A stretch of DNA of 64,000 nucleotides. Source: Streptomyces cellostaticus. Its GTDB lineage: Bacteria; Actinomycetota; Actinomycetes; Streptomycetales; Streptomycetaceae. Shown here in pieces: positions 1 to 8,632 of this stretch (the first letter of the stretch is position 1; every line of letters starts with the position of its first letter). The DNA is taken from assembly GCF_023630175.1 (NCBI RefSeq), contig NZ_JALLIN010000005.1, forward strand, positions 124,001 to 188,000, given 5' to 3'. The position numbers and the translations under genes are program-made. Under the pieces are notes generated by a model. That model was not told the origin of the DNA, did no database searches, and saw only the letters and a program-made list of their open reading frames with translations.

Positions 1-1
1 T

Positions 2-622
2 GAGCGGGAGGACGGAACCGACGACGAACTGATCGGCGCCGAACTCGTCTCGGCCGACGACGATCTCCTCCTGGTCAGCAGGAAGGCCCAATCGATCAGG
101 TTCACCGCGTCGGATGACACCTTGCGACCGATGGGCCGTGCGACCTCGGGCGTCAAGGGCATGAGTTTCCGGGAGGCGGACGAGCTTCTCTCGATGAATG
201 TCGTTCGACCCGGTACGTTCGTGTTCACCGCTACGGACGGCGGGTACGCGAAGCGGACCGCCGTCGACGAGTACCGCGTCCAGGGCCGCGGCGGCCTCGG
301 TATCAAGGCCGCCAAGATCGTGGAGGACCGCGGCTCGCTCGTCGGCGCGCTGATTGTCGAGGAGAGCGACGAGATCCTCGCCATCACCCTGTCCGGCGGT
401 GTGATTCGTACGCGAGTCAGCGAGGTCAGGGAGACGGGCCGTGACACCATGGGCGTCCAACTGATCAACTTGGGCAAGCGCGATGCCGTGGTCGGTATCG
501 CACGTAACGCCGAGGCGGGGCGCGAGGCGGAGGAGGTCGACGGCGGGGACGTCGTCGACGAGGCCGCCGACGCCGCCGCGACCACCGGCACGGACGAGGG
601 TGAGGCGCCCTCGGCCGAGTAG
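2..622 (+). CDS. gyrA: DNA gyrase subunit A, C-terminal part (5' truncated by window)
   Basis: This is the 3' end of the gyrase A subunit, which cuts and rejoins DNA during negative supercoiling. The frame is open from base 2, so the gene starts before the window; about 206 residues are visible. They match the C-terminal beta-pinwheel that wraps DNA: repeated blades containing LLVSRKAQSIRF, TLRPMGRATSGVKG and KRTAVDEYRVQGRGGLG, the last resembling the QxRGGKG GyrA-box. The tail (about 40 residues) is acidic and Ala/Glu/Asp-rich, common in actinobacterial GyrA. A DUF3566 gene follows 18 bp downstream, the arrangement usual in Streptomyces, and places oriC just left of the window. Confidence 0.97.
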   Translation, partial: EREDGTDDELIGAELVSADDDLLLVSRKAQSIRFTASDDTLRPMGRATSGVKGMSFREADELLSMNVVRPGTFVFTATDGGYAKRTAVDEYRVQGRGGLGIKAAKIVEDRGSLVGALIVEESDEILAITLSGGVIRTRVSEVRETGRDTMGVQLINLGKRDAVVGIARNAEAGREAEEVDGGDVVDEAADAAATTGTDEGEAPSAE

Positions 623-640
623 CACGAGGAGAGAGTCATC

Positions 641-1384
641 GTGAGCGGAGCCACGGGCGCCGGATCGGCCGGTACCCCCACGGGTACGGAAACGGGCGGC
701 GGCCGTGGCTCCGCCGCGCACGGGGCGGGTGCGGCCGACCCGCACACGACCCAGCTCAGGGCGGTCAAGCCCGCGGCGAAGGCCGCGCCCTCCACCGATA
801 CGCCGGCACCCCAGGGGGGAACCGTGACGGACACCCGAGGCCCGCAGACCCAGACCGGCGCGGGCCCGGCCGAGGGCCAGGCGGCCTCCCCGCTGCCCGG
901 GGAGCGGCGCTCCGAGCAGAACTCCGGGCCGTACCACCCGCCACAGGCCTACCCGGCGCAGACGCCGACCGGTGCCGTACGCCGGCCGCGCACCGGCGCG
1001 CGCACCGAGCCACGCACCCGCAAGGCGCGGCTGCGCGTGGCCAAGGCCGACCCGTGGTCGGTGATGAAGGTCAGCTTCCTGCTCTCCATCGCCCTGGGCA
1101 TCTGCACGGTCGTCGCCTCGGCGGTGCTCTGGATGGTCATGGACGCGATGGGCGTGTTCTCGACGGTCGGCGGCACGATCTCGGAGGCGACCGGCTCCAA
1201 CGAGGCGAACGGCTTCGACCTGCAGTCCTTCCTCTCCCTGCCGCACGTGCTGACCTTCGCGTCGATCATCGCGGTCATCGACGTCGTCCTCGCCACGGCC
1301 CTCGCCACCCTGGGCGCCTTCATCTACAACCTGTCCGCGGGCTTCGTGGGCGGCGTCGAACTGACGCTGGCCGAGGACGAGTGA
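641..1384 (+). CDS. DUF3566 transmembrane protein
   Basis: A 247-residue membrane protein of the DUF3566 family, which in actinobacteria sits directly downstream of gyrA; its function is not established. The first ~135 residues are low-complexity (Gly, Thr, Pro, Ala) and probably cytoplasmic. Two membrane segments follow, about residues 140-165 (VSFLLSIALGICTVVASAV) and 200-232. The GTG start at 641 has a GAGGAGAG ribosome site 7-15 bases upstream. It is likely co-transcribed with gyrA. Nothing suggests an enzyme. Confidence 0.85.
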   Translation: MSGATGAGSAGTPTGTETGGGRGSAAHGAGAADPHTTQLRAVKPAAKAAPSTDTPAPQGGTVTDTRGPQTQTGAGPAEGQAASPLPGERRSEQNSGPYHPPQAYPAQTPTGAVRRPRTGARTEPRTRKARLRVAKADPWSVMKVSFLLSIALGICTVVASAVLWMVMDAMGVFSTVGGTISEATGSNEANGFDLQSFLSLPHVLTFASIIAVIDVVLATALATLGAFIYNLSAGFVGGVELTLAEDE

Positions 1385-1495
1385 CCCACCTGCCGTCCGC
1401 GCCCGGCAGCCCCCGGACAACCGATTTTGGGACTGCCGCCCTCGTGCGCTAATCTTCAGGAGTCAGCGCGCGGGACACACACCGCAGAGCGCGGC

Positions 1496-1572
1496 GGGGC
1501 TATAGCTCAGTTGGTTAGAGCGCATCCCTGATAAGGATGAGGCCACAGGTTCAAATCCTGTTAGCCCCACCA
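1496..1572 (+). tRNA. tRNA-Ile (anticodon GAT)
   Basis: A complete cloverleaf: acceptor GGGGCTA pairs with TAGCCCC, anticodon stem CATCC/GGATG, loop CTGATAA with anticodon GAT, T arm ACAGG-TTCAAAT-CCTGT, discriminator A at 1569, and an encoded CCA (1570-1572). The 3' half from 1527 doubles as the left attachment site of the integrated element. Integration therefore leaves the tRNA intact, and the CCA may partly derive from the element side of the junction. Confidence 0.97.
1527..1570. repeat. attL: 44-bp direct repeat, left copy
   Basis: Bases 1527-1570 are identical to 10266-10309 (constant offset 8739). The repeat runs from the anticodon loop to the second base of CCA in tRNA-Ile. Flanks diverge at 1526 (C versus A) and 1571 (C versus A), so 44 bp is the exact identity segment used as att core. 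Confidence 0.95.
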
Positions 1573-1576
1573 GCGA

Positions 1577-1610
1577 AAAGACCCCCAGTCGGTAGCGGCT
1601 GGGGGTCTTT
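1577..1610. terminator. Bidirectional hairpin terminator after tRNA-Ile and int
   Basis: AAAGACCCCCAG (1577-1588) and CTGGGGGTCTTT (1599-1610) form a perfect 12-bp stem with a 10-base loop, A-rich on one side and T-rich on the other. It lies between the tRNA and the convergent int gene and can end transcription from both. A related hairpin at 10318-10347 follows attR. Confidence 0.8.
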
Positions 1611-1629
1611 GACATCTACGGCTGACATC
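1610..1629. promoter_or_regulatory. Candidate integrase arm-type site, left copy
   Basis: TGACATCTACGGCTGACATC (1610-1629) resembles TGACATCAGCGGCTGACACC at 10148-10167 near the other end (17 of 20 identical). Each copy holds two TGACAYC words 13 bases apart. The position, tens of bases inside each att core, suits an integrase or excisionase arm site. This is inference from symmetry. Confidence 0.4.
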
Positions 1630-2785
1630 AGCCGATGAGTGGATCTTCCAGAAGCTCAGCGAGCAGGCCGACCGCTTCCCTCTCACTCTCGCCCACCACG
1701 TGCGTATAGACGTCCATGGTCATGCTGATCTGACTGTGGCGGAGGATCGCCTGGGCGACCTTGGGGTGCACCTTCAGGAAGGCGAGCAGGGTGCCGCAGG
1801 TGTGCCGAGCGAGGCGGACCGTGATCCGACGGACGCCGGCACGCTTCACGAGTCGATCGAAGGTGCGGGAGAAGCCCACCGGGTCGATCAGGCCGCCATG
1901 CTCGGCGGAGAAGACGAGGTCTTGGTCCGGCTCTTGGGACCAGTGCTCACCGGCGATTTTCCGTTCCAGCTCTTGGAGCTCCCGACGCTCCTCCAGGACG
2001 CGAGCGCAGAACCCCGGGAGCGGGAGCACGGCCTGGGAGGACTCCGTCTTGAGGTCCTTGAGGACCAGGCCCACGCCCTTGACCCGCTGCACCTGCTTGA
2101 CCGGGATGAAGTGGCCGGCCTCGAAGTCGATGTCCTGCCAGCGCAGGCCGAGCACCTCGCTGCGGCGAAGACCGAGGACCAGGACGAGGACGCAGGCCGC
2201 GTAGAGGCGGTGAGCGCGGACGGAGCGAAGGAACGCGATCGCCTCTCGTGCGTTCCACGCCGTGCCCTTGTCCTTGTTCACCTTGGGCATGTCGACCAGG
2301 AGGGCGACGTTTCGCGTGACCAGCTCCTCGCGCATGGCCCGGTTGAGCGCGTTGCGGAGGACACGGAGGACCTCGAAGCGGGCGGAGGCACCAACCTTTT
2401 CCCGCACCAGCGTGGCCATGAAGGCGCGGATCTGTGCCGGGGTCAGCTTGACCAGCGGCTTCTTACCGAGGTGAGGCACGAGGTAGAGCCTCACCTTGGA
2501 CTCGTACTTGACGTACGTGTTGTGCTCGCGTTCCGGAGCGACGATGTGCTCCAGCCAGTAGGTCACCCACTCGCCGAGCGTCCAGGACCGGGACGGCACC
2601 GGGATGCCGTTGCGCTCCTGGTCCTGGAGCTTGCCGAGCTTCTCGTTGGCTTCGTCCCAGGTCCGGCCGTACACGTACTTGCGTACCCGGTTGCCATCCG
2701 TGTCGGTCACGTACGCGGCGCCCTGGTAGCGACCATCGGACCGCTTGGTGATCGTGCCGCCGCCATTGGGCCGACGCTTCGCCAT
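1628..2785 (-). CDS. int: Site-specific tyrosine recombinase (integrase)
   Basis: A 385-residue phage-type integrase that joins attP to the tRNA-Ile 3' end. Residues 1-60 hold an AP2-like N-terminal arm-binding domain (RRPNGGGTITKRSDGRYQG), 65-165 the SAM-like core-binding domain, and 175-375 the catalytic domain. Catalytic residues seen: R207 (LGLRRSE), K246, R327 (RLARHT), H350 (LRHSQISM) and nucleophile Y360 (MDVYTHV). The usual first His of the HxxR box is Arg (R324). The ATG at 2785 overlaps the xis stop by one base (TGATG), with GGAGAG upstream, so the pair is translationally coupled. A longer open frame upstream is only a shadow of repSA. Confidence 0.95.
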   Translation of the reverse strand: MAKRRPNGGGTITKRSDGRYQGAAYVTDTDGNRVRKYVYGRTWDEANEKLGKLQDQERNGIPVPSRSWTLGEWVTYWLEHIVAPEREHNTYVKYESKVRLYLVPHLGKKPLVKLTPAQIRAFMATLVREKVGASARFEVLRVLRNALNRAMREELVTRNVALLVDMPKVNKDKGTAWNAREAIAFLRSVRAHRLYAACVLVLVLGLRRSEVLGLRWQDIDFEAGHFIPVKQVQRVKGVGLVLKDLKTESSQAVLPLPGFCARVLEERRELQELERKIAGEHWSQEPDQDLVFSAEHGGLIDPVGFSRTFDRLVKRAGVRRITVRLARHTCGTLLAFLKVHPKVAQAILRHSQISMTMDVYTHVVGESEREAVGLLAELLEDPLIG

Positions 2786-2969
2786 CAGGCAGCCTCTCCG
2801 ATCTGAGCAGTGATGAAGTCGTGCACCGCCTGGTCCGGGATGCGCCGGCACCCGTCGACCTTGATGGACATGAGGCGGTGCGTACGGATCAGGTCGTAGA
2901 CCTTGGTCCGGCCCACCTTCAGCCGCGCCATGACCTCGGGCACGGTCAGCAGGACAGGGGCGGCAGTGG

Positions 2970-2973
<4 letters not shown>
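2785..2973 (-). CDS. xis: Excisionase-type helix-turn-helix protein
   Basis: A 62-residue MerR/excisionase-like HTH protein: LTVPEVMARLKVGRTKVYDLIR followed by a wing (SIKVDGCRRIPDQAVHDFI). Such proteins bend DNA at att sites and direct the integrase toward excision. The ATG at 2973 overlaps the repSA stop (ATGA) and has GGAAGGAG nine bases upstream; the stop overlaps the int start. rep-xis-int is therefore one coupled unit, as in pSAM2. Confidence 0.92.
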
Positions 2974-4387
<1,414 letters not shown>

Positions 4388-4391
<4 letters not shown>

Positions 4392-4630
4392 GGGGCACCC
4401 TCCGGAGTGGTGTCGGTGATCCGGTCGAGGACCGCGGCGGCTTCCTCGGCGACGCGGGCCAGGGCGCGCAGAGCGTCGGCAGCGCCCGGACGGGCAATCA
4501 GCGCAATGTCGATGAACTCGCCTCCGACACGGAGGCTGACGAAGCCTTCGTCCTCGGGCGCGGGGGCGAACACGCTCAGACGGACGGTGGTGTCCGGCTC
4601 CAGGTGGGCGGAGGTGGTGAGGGTCCTCAT
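4388..4630 (-). CDS. Small AICE protein of unknown function, 80 aa
   Basis: An 80-residue acidic protein starting MRTLTTSAHLEPDTTVRLSVF, with a predicted beta strand (FVSLRVGGEFIDIALIA) and a C-terminal Ala-rich helix (ALRALARVAEEAAAVLDRI). No recognised domain. The ATG at 4630 has GGAGG about 10 bases upstream; the stop overlaps repSA's GTG, so it is coupled to the replication initiator. It may be an accessory replication factor; I cannot assign a function. Confidence 0.7.
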
Positions 4631-4638
4631 GGCGGCGG

Positions 4639-4818
4639 TCACCTCCCCGCCCGGGCGAGGCGGGCGGCAGACACGTTGCCGGTGCCGTGGCAGGCCGGGC
4701 AGGCCACGGTGAGGGTGGCGCGGGTGCCGTCGCGGTGGCGGGTACCGGTGGTGATCACGACGGCTGCGAAGCCGTCGCAACTGCGGCAGACGCGTGTGGT
4801 CCGGGCGTGCTGGGGCAT
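4639..4818 (-). CDS. Small zinc-ribbon protein, 59 aa
   Basis: A 59-residue protein with two CxxC knuckles, CRSC at 11-14 and CPACHGTG at 40-47, the second resembling DnaJ zinc-finger repeats. Between them lies a short beta-hairpin (AAVVITTGTRHRDGT). This is probably a zinc-binding adapter. The ATG at 4818 is in the same polycistron; the stop lies 8 bases before the next gene. Similar tiny zinc-ribbon genes occur beside repSA in other AICEs. Function unknown. Confidence 0.7.
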   Translation of the reverse strand: MPQHARTTRVCRSCDGFAAVVITTGTRHRDGTRATLTVACPACHGTGNVSAARLARAGR

Positions 4819-4910
4819 GATGAGGCTTCCCTTTCGGGTCCGTTGGATCTGGAAGAGGTCGAGCCGTCCGGGGCGGCGGATCTTTGGCGAGAGAGCCGCC
4901 CCGGAGGGCG

Positions 4911-5015
4911 TTACTTGATGCGGTCGGAGCGCTTACGTCCGGCGTTCCAGATGCGCTTGCCTTCCTCGATGTGCCGGTCCTCGTTGGGGTGGGGACGCTT
5001 GCTGAAGATGCCCAT
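4911..5015 (-). CDS. Very small basic protein, 34 aa
   Basis: A 34-residue basic, soluble ORF: MGIFSKRPHPNEDRHIEEG, then KRIWNAGRKRSDRIK. GAGAGGAA lies 6 bases before the ATG at 5015, and it sits in line in the transfer operon between the GGDEF gene and the zinc-ribbon gene. The positively charged C-terminus could contact nucleic acid. Too short for domain assignment; the ribosome site and operon position argue that it is real. Confidence 0.55.
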   Translation of the reverse strand: MGIFSKRPHPNEDRHIEEGKRIWNAGRKRSDRIK

Positions 5016-5033
5016 GGATCGTTCCTCTCGTGG

Positions 5034-5579
5034 TCAGTGGTGGGTGCTGCGTCGGCCGTGGCCCTTGACCGCGTACATCGCCGCGTCGGCGGCAGCCAAG
5101 GCGTCGGTGAGGGTCCGCACCGGCAGGTGGGAGCAGTAGCAGCGGCCGACCGATGCCGAGACCGGCAGGGTGCAGCCGTCGTGTTCGAGCGGCCCGTTTA
5201 GGGCGAGTTGCAGGGCCTGGAGGCTGGGGGTGCGGCCGGGGTCGGTGATGATCGCGGCGAACTCGTCTCCGCCGAGGCGGGCGGCGATGCCGTAGCGGCC
5301 GCACCAGGTGTTCAGTCGGCGGGCGGTGGCGGTGAGGACCGCGTCGCCTGCGGCGTGGCCATGGGTGTCGTTGGTGGCCTTGAAGTCGTCCAGGTCGATC
5401 AGGAGCACCAGAGCGGCGGGGTGCTTGGCTAGCAGGTGTTCGGCGCGGGTGGTCCATCCGGCGCGGGTGTGCAGGCCGGTCAACGGATCCCGGCGGGCCG
5501 TGGCCAGGCGGCGGACGAGGAGACCGCCGTGGACGGCCCAGCCCAGCGTGGGTAACGCGGCGGCGATGAGGGTTTCCAA
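5034..5579 (-). CDS. GGDEF-domain protein (putative diguanylate cyclase) on the AICE
   Basis: A 181-residue protein that is almost entirely a GGDEF domain, the fold that makes cyclic di-GMP from two GTP. All key signatures are visible: DPLTGLHTR at 31-39, metal-binding IDLDDFK (61-67), NDTHGHAAGD (70-79), and intact RLGGDEF (101-107). The allosteric RxxD I-site is absent, so product inhibition is unlikely. Residues 1-24 form one weak hydrophobic helix that may tether it to the membrane. The TTG start at 5579 lies 3 bases after the spdD stop, with AAGGGA upstream, so it is translated with the spread genes. Cyclic di-GMP controls the onset of Streptomyces development through BldD. Confidence 0.88.
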   Translation of the reverse strand: METLIAAALPTLGWAVHGGLLVRRLATARRDPLTGLHTRAGWTTRAEHLLAKHPAALVLLIDLDDFKATNDTHGHAAGDAVLTATARRLNTWCGRYGIAARLGGDEFAAIITDPGRTPSLQALQLALNGPLEHDGCTLPVSASVGRCYCSHLPVRTLTDALAAADAAMYAVKGHGRRSTHH

Positions 5580-5582
5580 CGT

Positions 5583-5882
5583 TCAGCGTCCCTTCCGTAG
5601 GTCGGTGATGAGGAAGCGCAGCACGACGGCGGTCACGGCGACGGAGACGGCGGTGATGGCGACCGCGAGGAGCATCGAGACGAGGACGGCGCCGACGACC
5701 AGGACCACGGCCCCACCACCGGCCGCGAGGGCGAGCGCGGTGCCGGGGGTGATCTGGATGGCTGGCCGCTGGGAGGCCGGCGCGGGGACGGCCGGTTCCG
5801 GGGCCTGAGCCGCGGGGACCGGAGCGGTCGCCGGTGCCGGTGTGGCGGCGGTGTCCGGGGGCGGGTACTTCGGTGTGAACAC
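5583..5882 (-). CDS. spdD: SpdD-like membrane protein
   Basis: A 99-residue protein: a Pro/Ala-rich N-terminal half (residues 5-45) followed by two adjacent hydrophobic segments at about 48-70 and 71-92, ending LRFLITDLRKGR. Spd proteins act with TraB in intramycelial plasmid spread, which gives rise to pocks, probably forming complexes at septa. The GTG at 5882 has GAAGGGAAG upstream. The assignment rests on position and composition; spread proteins diverge fast. Confidence 0.75.
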   Translation of the reverse strand: MFTPKYPPPDTAATPAPATAPVPAAQAPEPAVPAPASQRPAIQITPGTALALAAGGGAVVLVVGAVLVSMLLAVAITAVSVAVTAVVLRFLITDLRKGR

Positions 5883-5898
5883 GGGAGCTTCCCTTCTG

Positions 5899-6084
5899 TC
5901 AGGCGGTGCAGCGGTGGGTGCGGGCGGCGAGTTCGGCGGCGGAGCGGTCGCGGTGTTCGGTGGAGAAGCCGCAGCCGGGGGCGGTGCAGGCGGCGGTGTG
6001 CTTGGTCTGGCCGCGGCCGTTGTTGTAGGTGCCGACCTTGACCGGCCCGACGCGGATCACGTTGTAGAAGCGGTTCTGGCGCAC
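5899..6084 (-). CDS. Mobile element transfer protein (SpdB family, 61 aa)
   Basis: A 61-residue protein of the family usually annotated as mobile element transfer protein: N-terminal FYNVIRVGPVKVGTYNN, then a zinc-finger-like CTAPGCGF with HRC near the C-terminus (C33, C38 and H58/C59). The GTG start at 6084 has a very strong GGAAGGAGGT site. It sits between spdD and the DUF2637 gene as in pSAM2-type elements and presumably helps intramycelial spread. Confidence 0.85.
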   Translation of the reverse strand: MRQNRFYNVIRVGPVKVGTYNNGRGQTKHTAACTAPGCGFSTEHRDRSAAELAARTHRCTA

Positions 6085-6104
6085 AAGCTGACCTCCTTCC
6101 GGTG

Positions 6105-6761
6105 TCAGGTGAGTTGGAGTTGGGCGGCGATGGCTTGGCAGGTCGGTGCGGGCAGGCCGAGCCGGGCGGTGAGCGCGTCGGCGGTGATCTGCTCGCCCGT
6201 GCTGCTGCGGTGGGCATCAGCGATCGAGCGGGCGTGGTCGAGCAGTGCCGGCGGAACGGCCGGGGCGGCGGCCGGAGGCTTCACCGGCGCCGGGGTCAGT
6301 TCCGCCGCCGGGGCCGGGGGCACCGGTTCGGGTGTGTCGACGCGGTGCACCTCGACTTCCGGGGCGGACGGTTCTTCGTCCGGTTCCGGCTCCACGGCGG
6401 CCGGGGCGGGGGCGTGGACGAGGAGGGTGCCGCCGAGGAAGGCAAGGGCGGGCCATCCGGCGACGAGGATGCGCAGCCAGGCGGGCACCTGCTGGAGGTC
6501 GAGCAGTCCGGCGGTGGCGACATTGGCGCCGAGCGAGGCTGCCAAGGCGATGGCGAACCAGGTCCACGAGGACCGGTCCCGGCCGGCGCGCAGCCGACGC
6601 CAGGCGGCGACCAACAGCAGGTCAACCGAGACCGGATAGGCCCATGCCTTCCAGCCGGACTGCCCGGCCGCCGAAGCCAGGTCGTGCAGGTGCGCGAAGG
6701 ACAGGGCACCGGCGATCACGGCTTGGATGAGGACAGCATCAGGACGGGGTACGCGGTTCAT
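6105..6761 (-). CDS. DUF2637 spread/transfer membrane protein
   Basis: A 218-residue protein with four predicted membrane helices in residues 8-120 (for example WFAIALAASLGANVATAGL and RILVAGWPALAFLGGTLLV), the DUF2637 architecture found beside traB in AICEs. A Pro/Glu-rich linker follows (about 122-165). The C-terminus (170-218: HARSIADAHRSSTGEQITADAL) resembles a winged or HTH module that could contact transfer DNA or TraB. The ATG at 6761 is preceded by AGGGGGA and lies 10 bases after the traB stop. Confidence 0.85.
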   Translation of the reverse strand: MNRVPRPDAVLIQAVIAGALSFAHLHDLASAAGQSGWKAWAYPVSVDLLLVAAWRRLRAGRDRSSWTWFAIALAASLGANVATAGLLDLQQVPAWLRILVAGWPALAFLGGTLLVHAPAPAAVEPEPDEEPSAPEVEVHRVDTPEPVPPAPAAELTPAPVKPPAAAPAVPPALLDHARSIADAHRSSTGEQITADALTARLGLPAPTCQAIAAQLQLT

Positions 6762-6771
6762 GACGATCCCC

Positions 6772-8112
6772 CTACTCCGTGACCGGCCGTGGCTTGACCA
6801 GTGACGGCCCTGTCTTCGGGGCTTCGGTGGGCACGTGAGGCCGGAACCGGTCCAGGGCGGGCAGGTCCGGGACCAGGTGGGCGAAGTCCCGGCACGCTGC
6901 CTTCGCCTCGTCGCGGGAGGTGTGGGGGGTGCGGATCTTTGCCCAGCCGCCGGAGGAGTCGGCCGCCACGGCGGTGCCGGGGCGTTCGGCGGGGATGAGG
7001 GAGGCGGCTGCGACGGCATCCGGGGCGACGTCGGCGAGGCCCATTTCGGCGGTTTGTTTGTCGTTGACCCGGTGCACGACTCGGCCGGTGAGCTGGGCGC
7101 GGAGCATGGTGGCGCCCTTGCCGAGTTCGGAGCCGAAGCGCTGCCCGCAGACCTCCAGGTAGATCCCGACCGCGCGGGCCATCTGCGCCAGCCGGATCAA
7201 CGCGGTGACGATCCGCTCCCGCCGCTCCTCATCCTTCTTCGAGGAGATCAGGAACAGTTCCGCCACCTCGTCGACCAGGACGACGACGGGCACCGGCCGT
7301 AAGCGCTCGGGCAGGTCCCACATGTCCGAGACGCCGTGCGCGCTCAGCAGGTCGAAGCGGGACTCCATCTCCCCCACCAGGACATCCAGCAGTGAGGCGG
7401 AGTCGTCCGGCGTGGTGACCAGCGCCGACAGCCGGGGCGCGTAGGCGGAGTGCTCGACACCGCGCTTGCAGTCGATCCCGACCAGCGCCACCGGCAGCCT
7501 CGCCAAGCCCTTGATCAGATTCCGCTGATAGACCGACTTGCCCGAGCTGTTCGCGCCGAGCGTCAGTGCCATGGGCACCTGGCGGTAGTCCCGGACGAAC
7601 GCAGTCCCGTCCTCCCGTAGCGCCACCGGCACCGCCAAACCCTCAGGGACCGCGCGGCGCGGCAGCCGGACCTGCCGCAGCACGTCATAGCCGGTCATCC
7701 GCAGCTCGACGTACCCGGGCTTGGTCTCGGCGATGGTCACCGAGTGCACGCCCCAGGCATGCCGCAGCCGCTCCGAGGCGGCCATCAGGTCGGCAGGTTC
7801 CAGGCCGGCGGGAAGCCGCAGCGTCACCCGCAGCCCGGTCGACGTACCCCGGACCCGGCGCACCTTCGGCGGAACCGGCAGCACCTCACGCCGGGCCACG
7901 TTCTGGGCGATGAACGCGCGCATCCGCGACGGCTGCACCGTCAGCCCGCACACGTCCATCGTGGAGCGGTAGGTGAAGGTGAACCGGCCCCAGGTGACCG
8001 GCAGCCCGACCAGCGACCAGTACACGCGCGGAGCGCGCACCTTCGCGTAGCCGAGACCGCCGGCCCCTGCGAGGACTCCCGTGGTCTCCAGGACCATGGA
8101 CACGTCGGTCAT
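6772..8112 (-). CDS. traB: FtsK/SpoIIIE-type conjugal DNA translocase (TraB/TraSA)
   Basis: A 446-residue motor of the FtsK family, the single protein needed to transfer double-stranded DNA between Streptomyces hyphae. Walker A is GANSSGKS (186-193), Walker B VVVLVDE (276-282); CGQRFGSELG near 340 matches the family's sensor region. An N-terminal hydrophobic stretch is weak. The C-terminal part (about 370-446) would carry the winged helix that reads short repeats in the clt locus. The ATG at 8112 starts 2 bases after the preceding gene. Confidence 0.94.
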   Translation of the reverse strand: MTDVSMVLETTGVLAGAGGLGYAKVRAPRVYWSLVGLPVTWGRFTFTYRSTMDVCGLTVQPSRMRAFIAQNVARREVLPVPPKVRRVRGTSTGLRVTLRLPAGLEPADLMAASERLRHAWGVHSVTIAETKPGYVELRMTGYDVLRQVRLPRRAVPEGLAVPVALREDGTAFVRDYRQVPMALTLGANSSGKSVYQRNLIKGLARLPVALVGIDCKRGVEHSAYAPRLSALVTTPDDSASLLDVLVGEMESRFDLLSAHGVSDMWDLPERLRPVPVVVLVDEVAELFLISSKKDEERRERIVTALIRLAQMARAVGIYLEVCGQRFGSELGKGATMLRAQLTGRVVHRVNDKQTAEMGLADVAPDAVAAASLIPAERPGTAVAADSSGGWAKIRTPHTSRDEAKAACRDFAHLVPDLPALDRFRPHVPTEAPKTGPSLVKPRPVTE

Positions 8113-8114
8113 GG

Positions 8115-8444
8115 TCAGGCCACCGGGGTGATCGCGACCGCTCGGAACGAGATCCCGTGCCGCTTCTGGCCGTTGAACTCGTTCTCCCAGTCCCGGGCCT
8201 TCAGGCCGACCACCTTCACCGGCATGCCCGGCGCCAGGCCCTCCGGGCAGCCGTTCTCGGGGATCGTGACCTGGTAGAGGTTCCCCTCCCCCTCGTCCGA
8301 GACCAGCAGGCCCACCGTCGACAGCGCGGCACCGGACTCCCGGTCCAGCGCCCGCTCACCGGTCTTGGCGTTGGCCAGCTTCGGCGTCGGCGCGGTCGCC
8401 ACGAACACCACAGCGGTCGACGTGTCGATCTTGAAAGACGGCAT
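8115..8444 (-). CDS. SCO3933-family AICE protein, 109 aa
   Basis: A 109-residue beta-rich protein (MPSFKIDTSTAVVFVATAP; GMPVKVVGLKARDWENEF; GISFRAVAI), resembling proteins annotated as SCO3933 family regulatory protein that precede traB in many AICEs. The strand pattern could be an OB-like nucleic-acid-binding fold; this is inference. A GTG at 8450 is in frame, but GAGGG sits 8 bases before the ATG at 8444 and only 2 before the GTG, so I take the ATG. First gene of the transfer operon, downstream of the operator cluster. Confidence 0.82.
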   Translation of the reverse strand: MPSFKIDTSTAVVFVATAPTPKLANAKTGERALDRESGAALSTVGLLVSDEGEGNLYQVTIPENGCPEGLAPGMPVKVVGLKARDWENEFNGQKRHGISFRAVAITPVA

Positions 8445-8479
8445 GGGCACATCCCTCGTTCAGGAGGCCGCCCGGTGCG

Positions 8480-8618
8480 ACCTCTCTAGACATCTCTACT
8501 TTGACTGCGGATCTCTAGAGATGTCAAGTGTGATGTCTAGAGAGGTTGCGAGTGAAAGATCGCGGCAACACGCAGAGGGCGAGCGCCATACCCATGGCCT
8601 AGGCTGTCTAGAGAAGAG
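8480..8618. promoter_or_regulatory. Operator cluster: four TCTAGAGA boxes between traB operon and GntR gene
   Basis: Four copies of a TCTAGAGA core lie in this divergent control region: 8483-8490 (inverted), 8512-8521 (palindromic TCTCTAGAGA), 8536-8543 and 8607-8614. The first and third boxes share an exact 15-mer in opposite orientation (GATGTCTAGAGAGGT at 8532-8546; its complement at 8480-8494). The last box lies just ahead of the regulator's ribosome site, suggesting autorepression. The obvious binder is the adjacent GntR/UTRA protein, as KorSA does in pSAM2. Confidence 0.8.
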
Positions 8619-8632
8619 AGGAGGGCTCCGGA

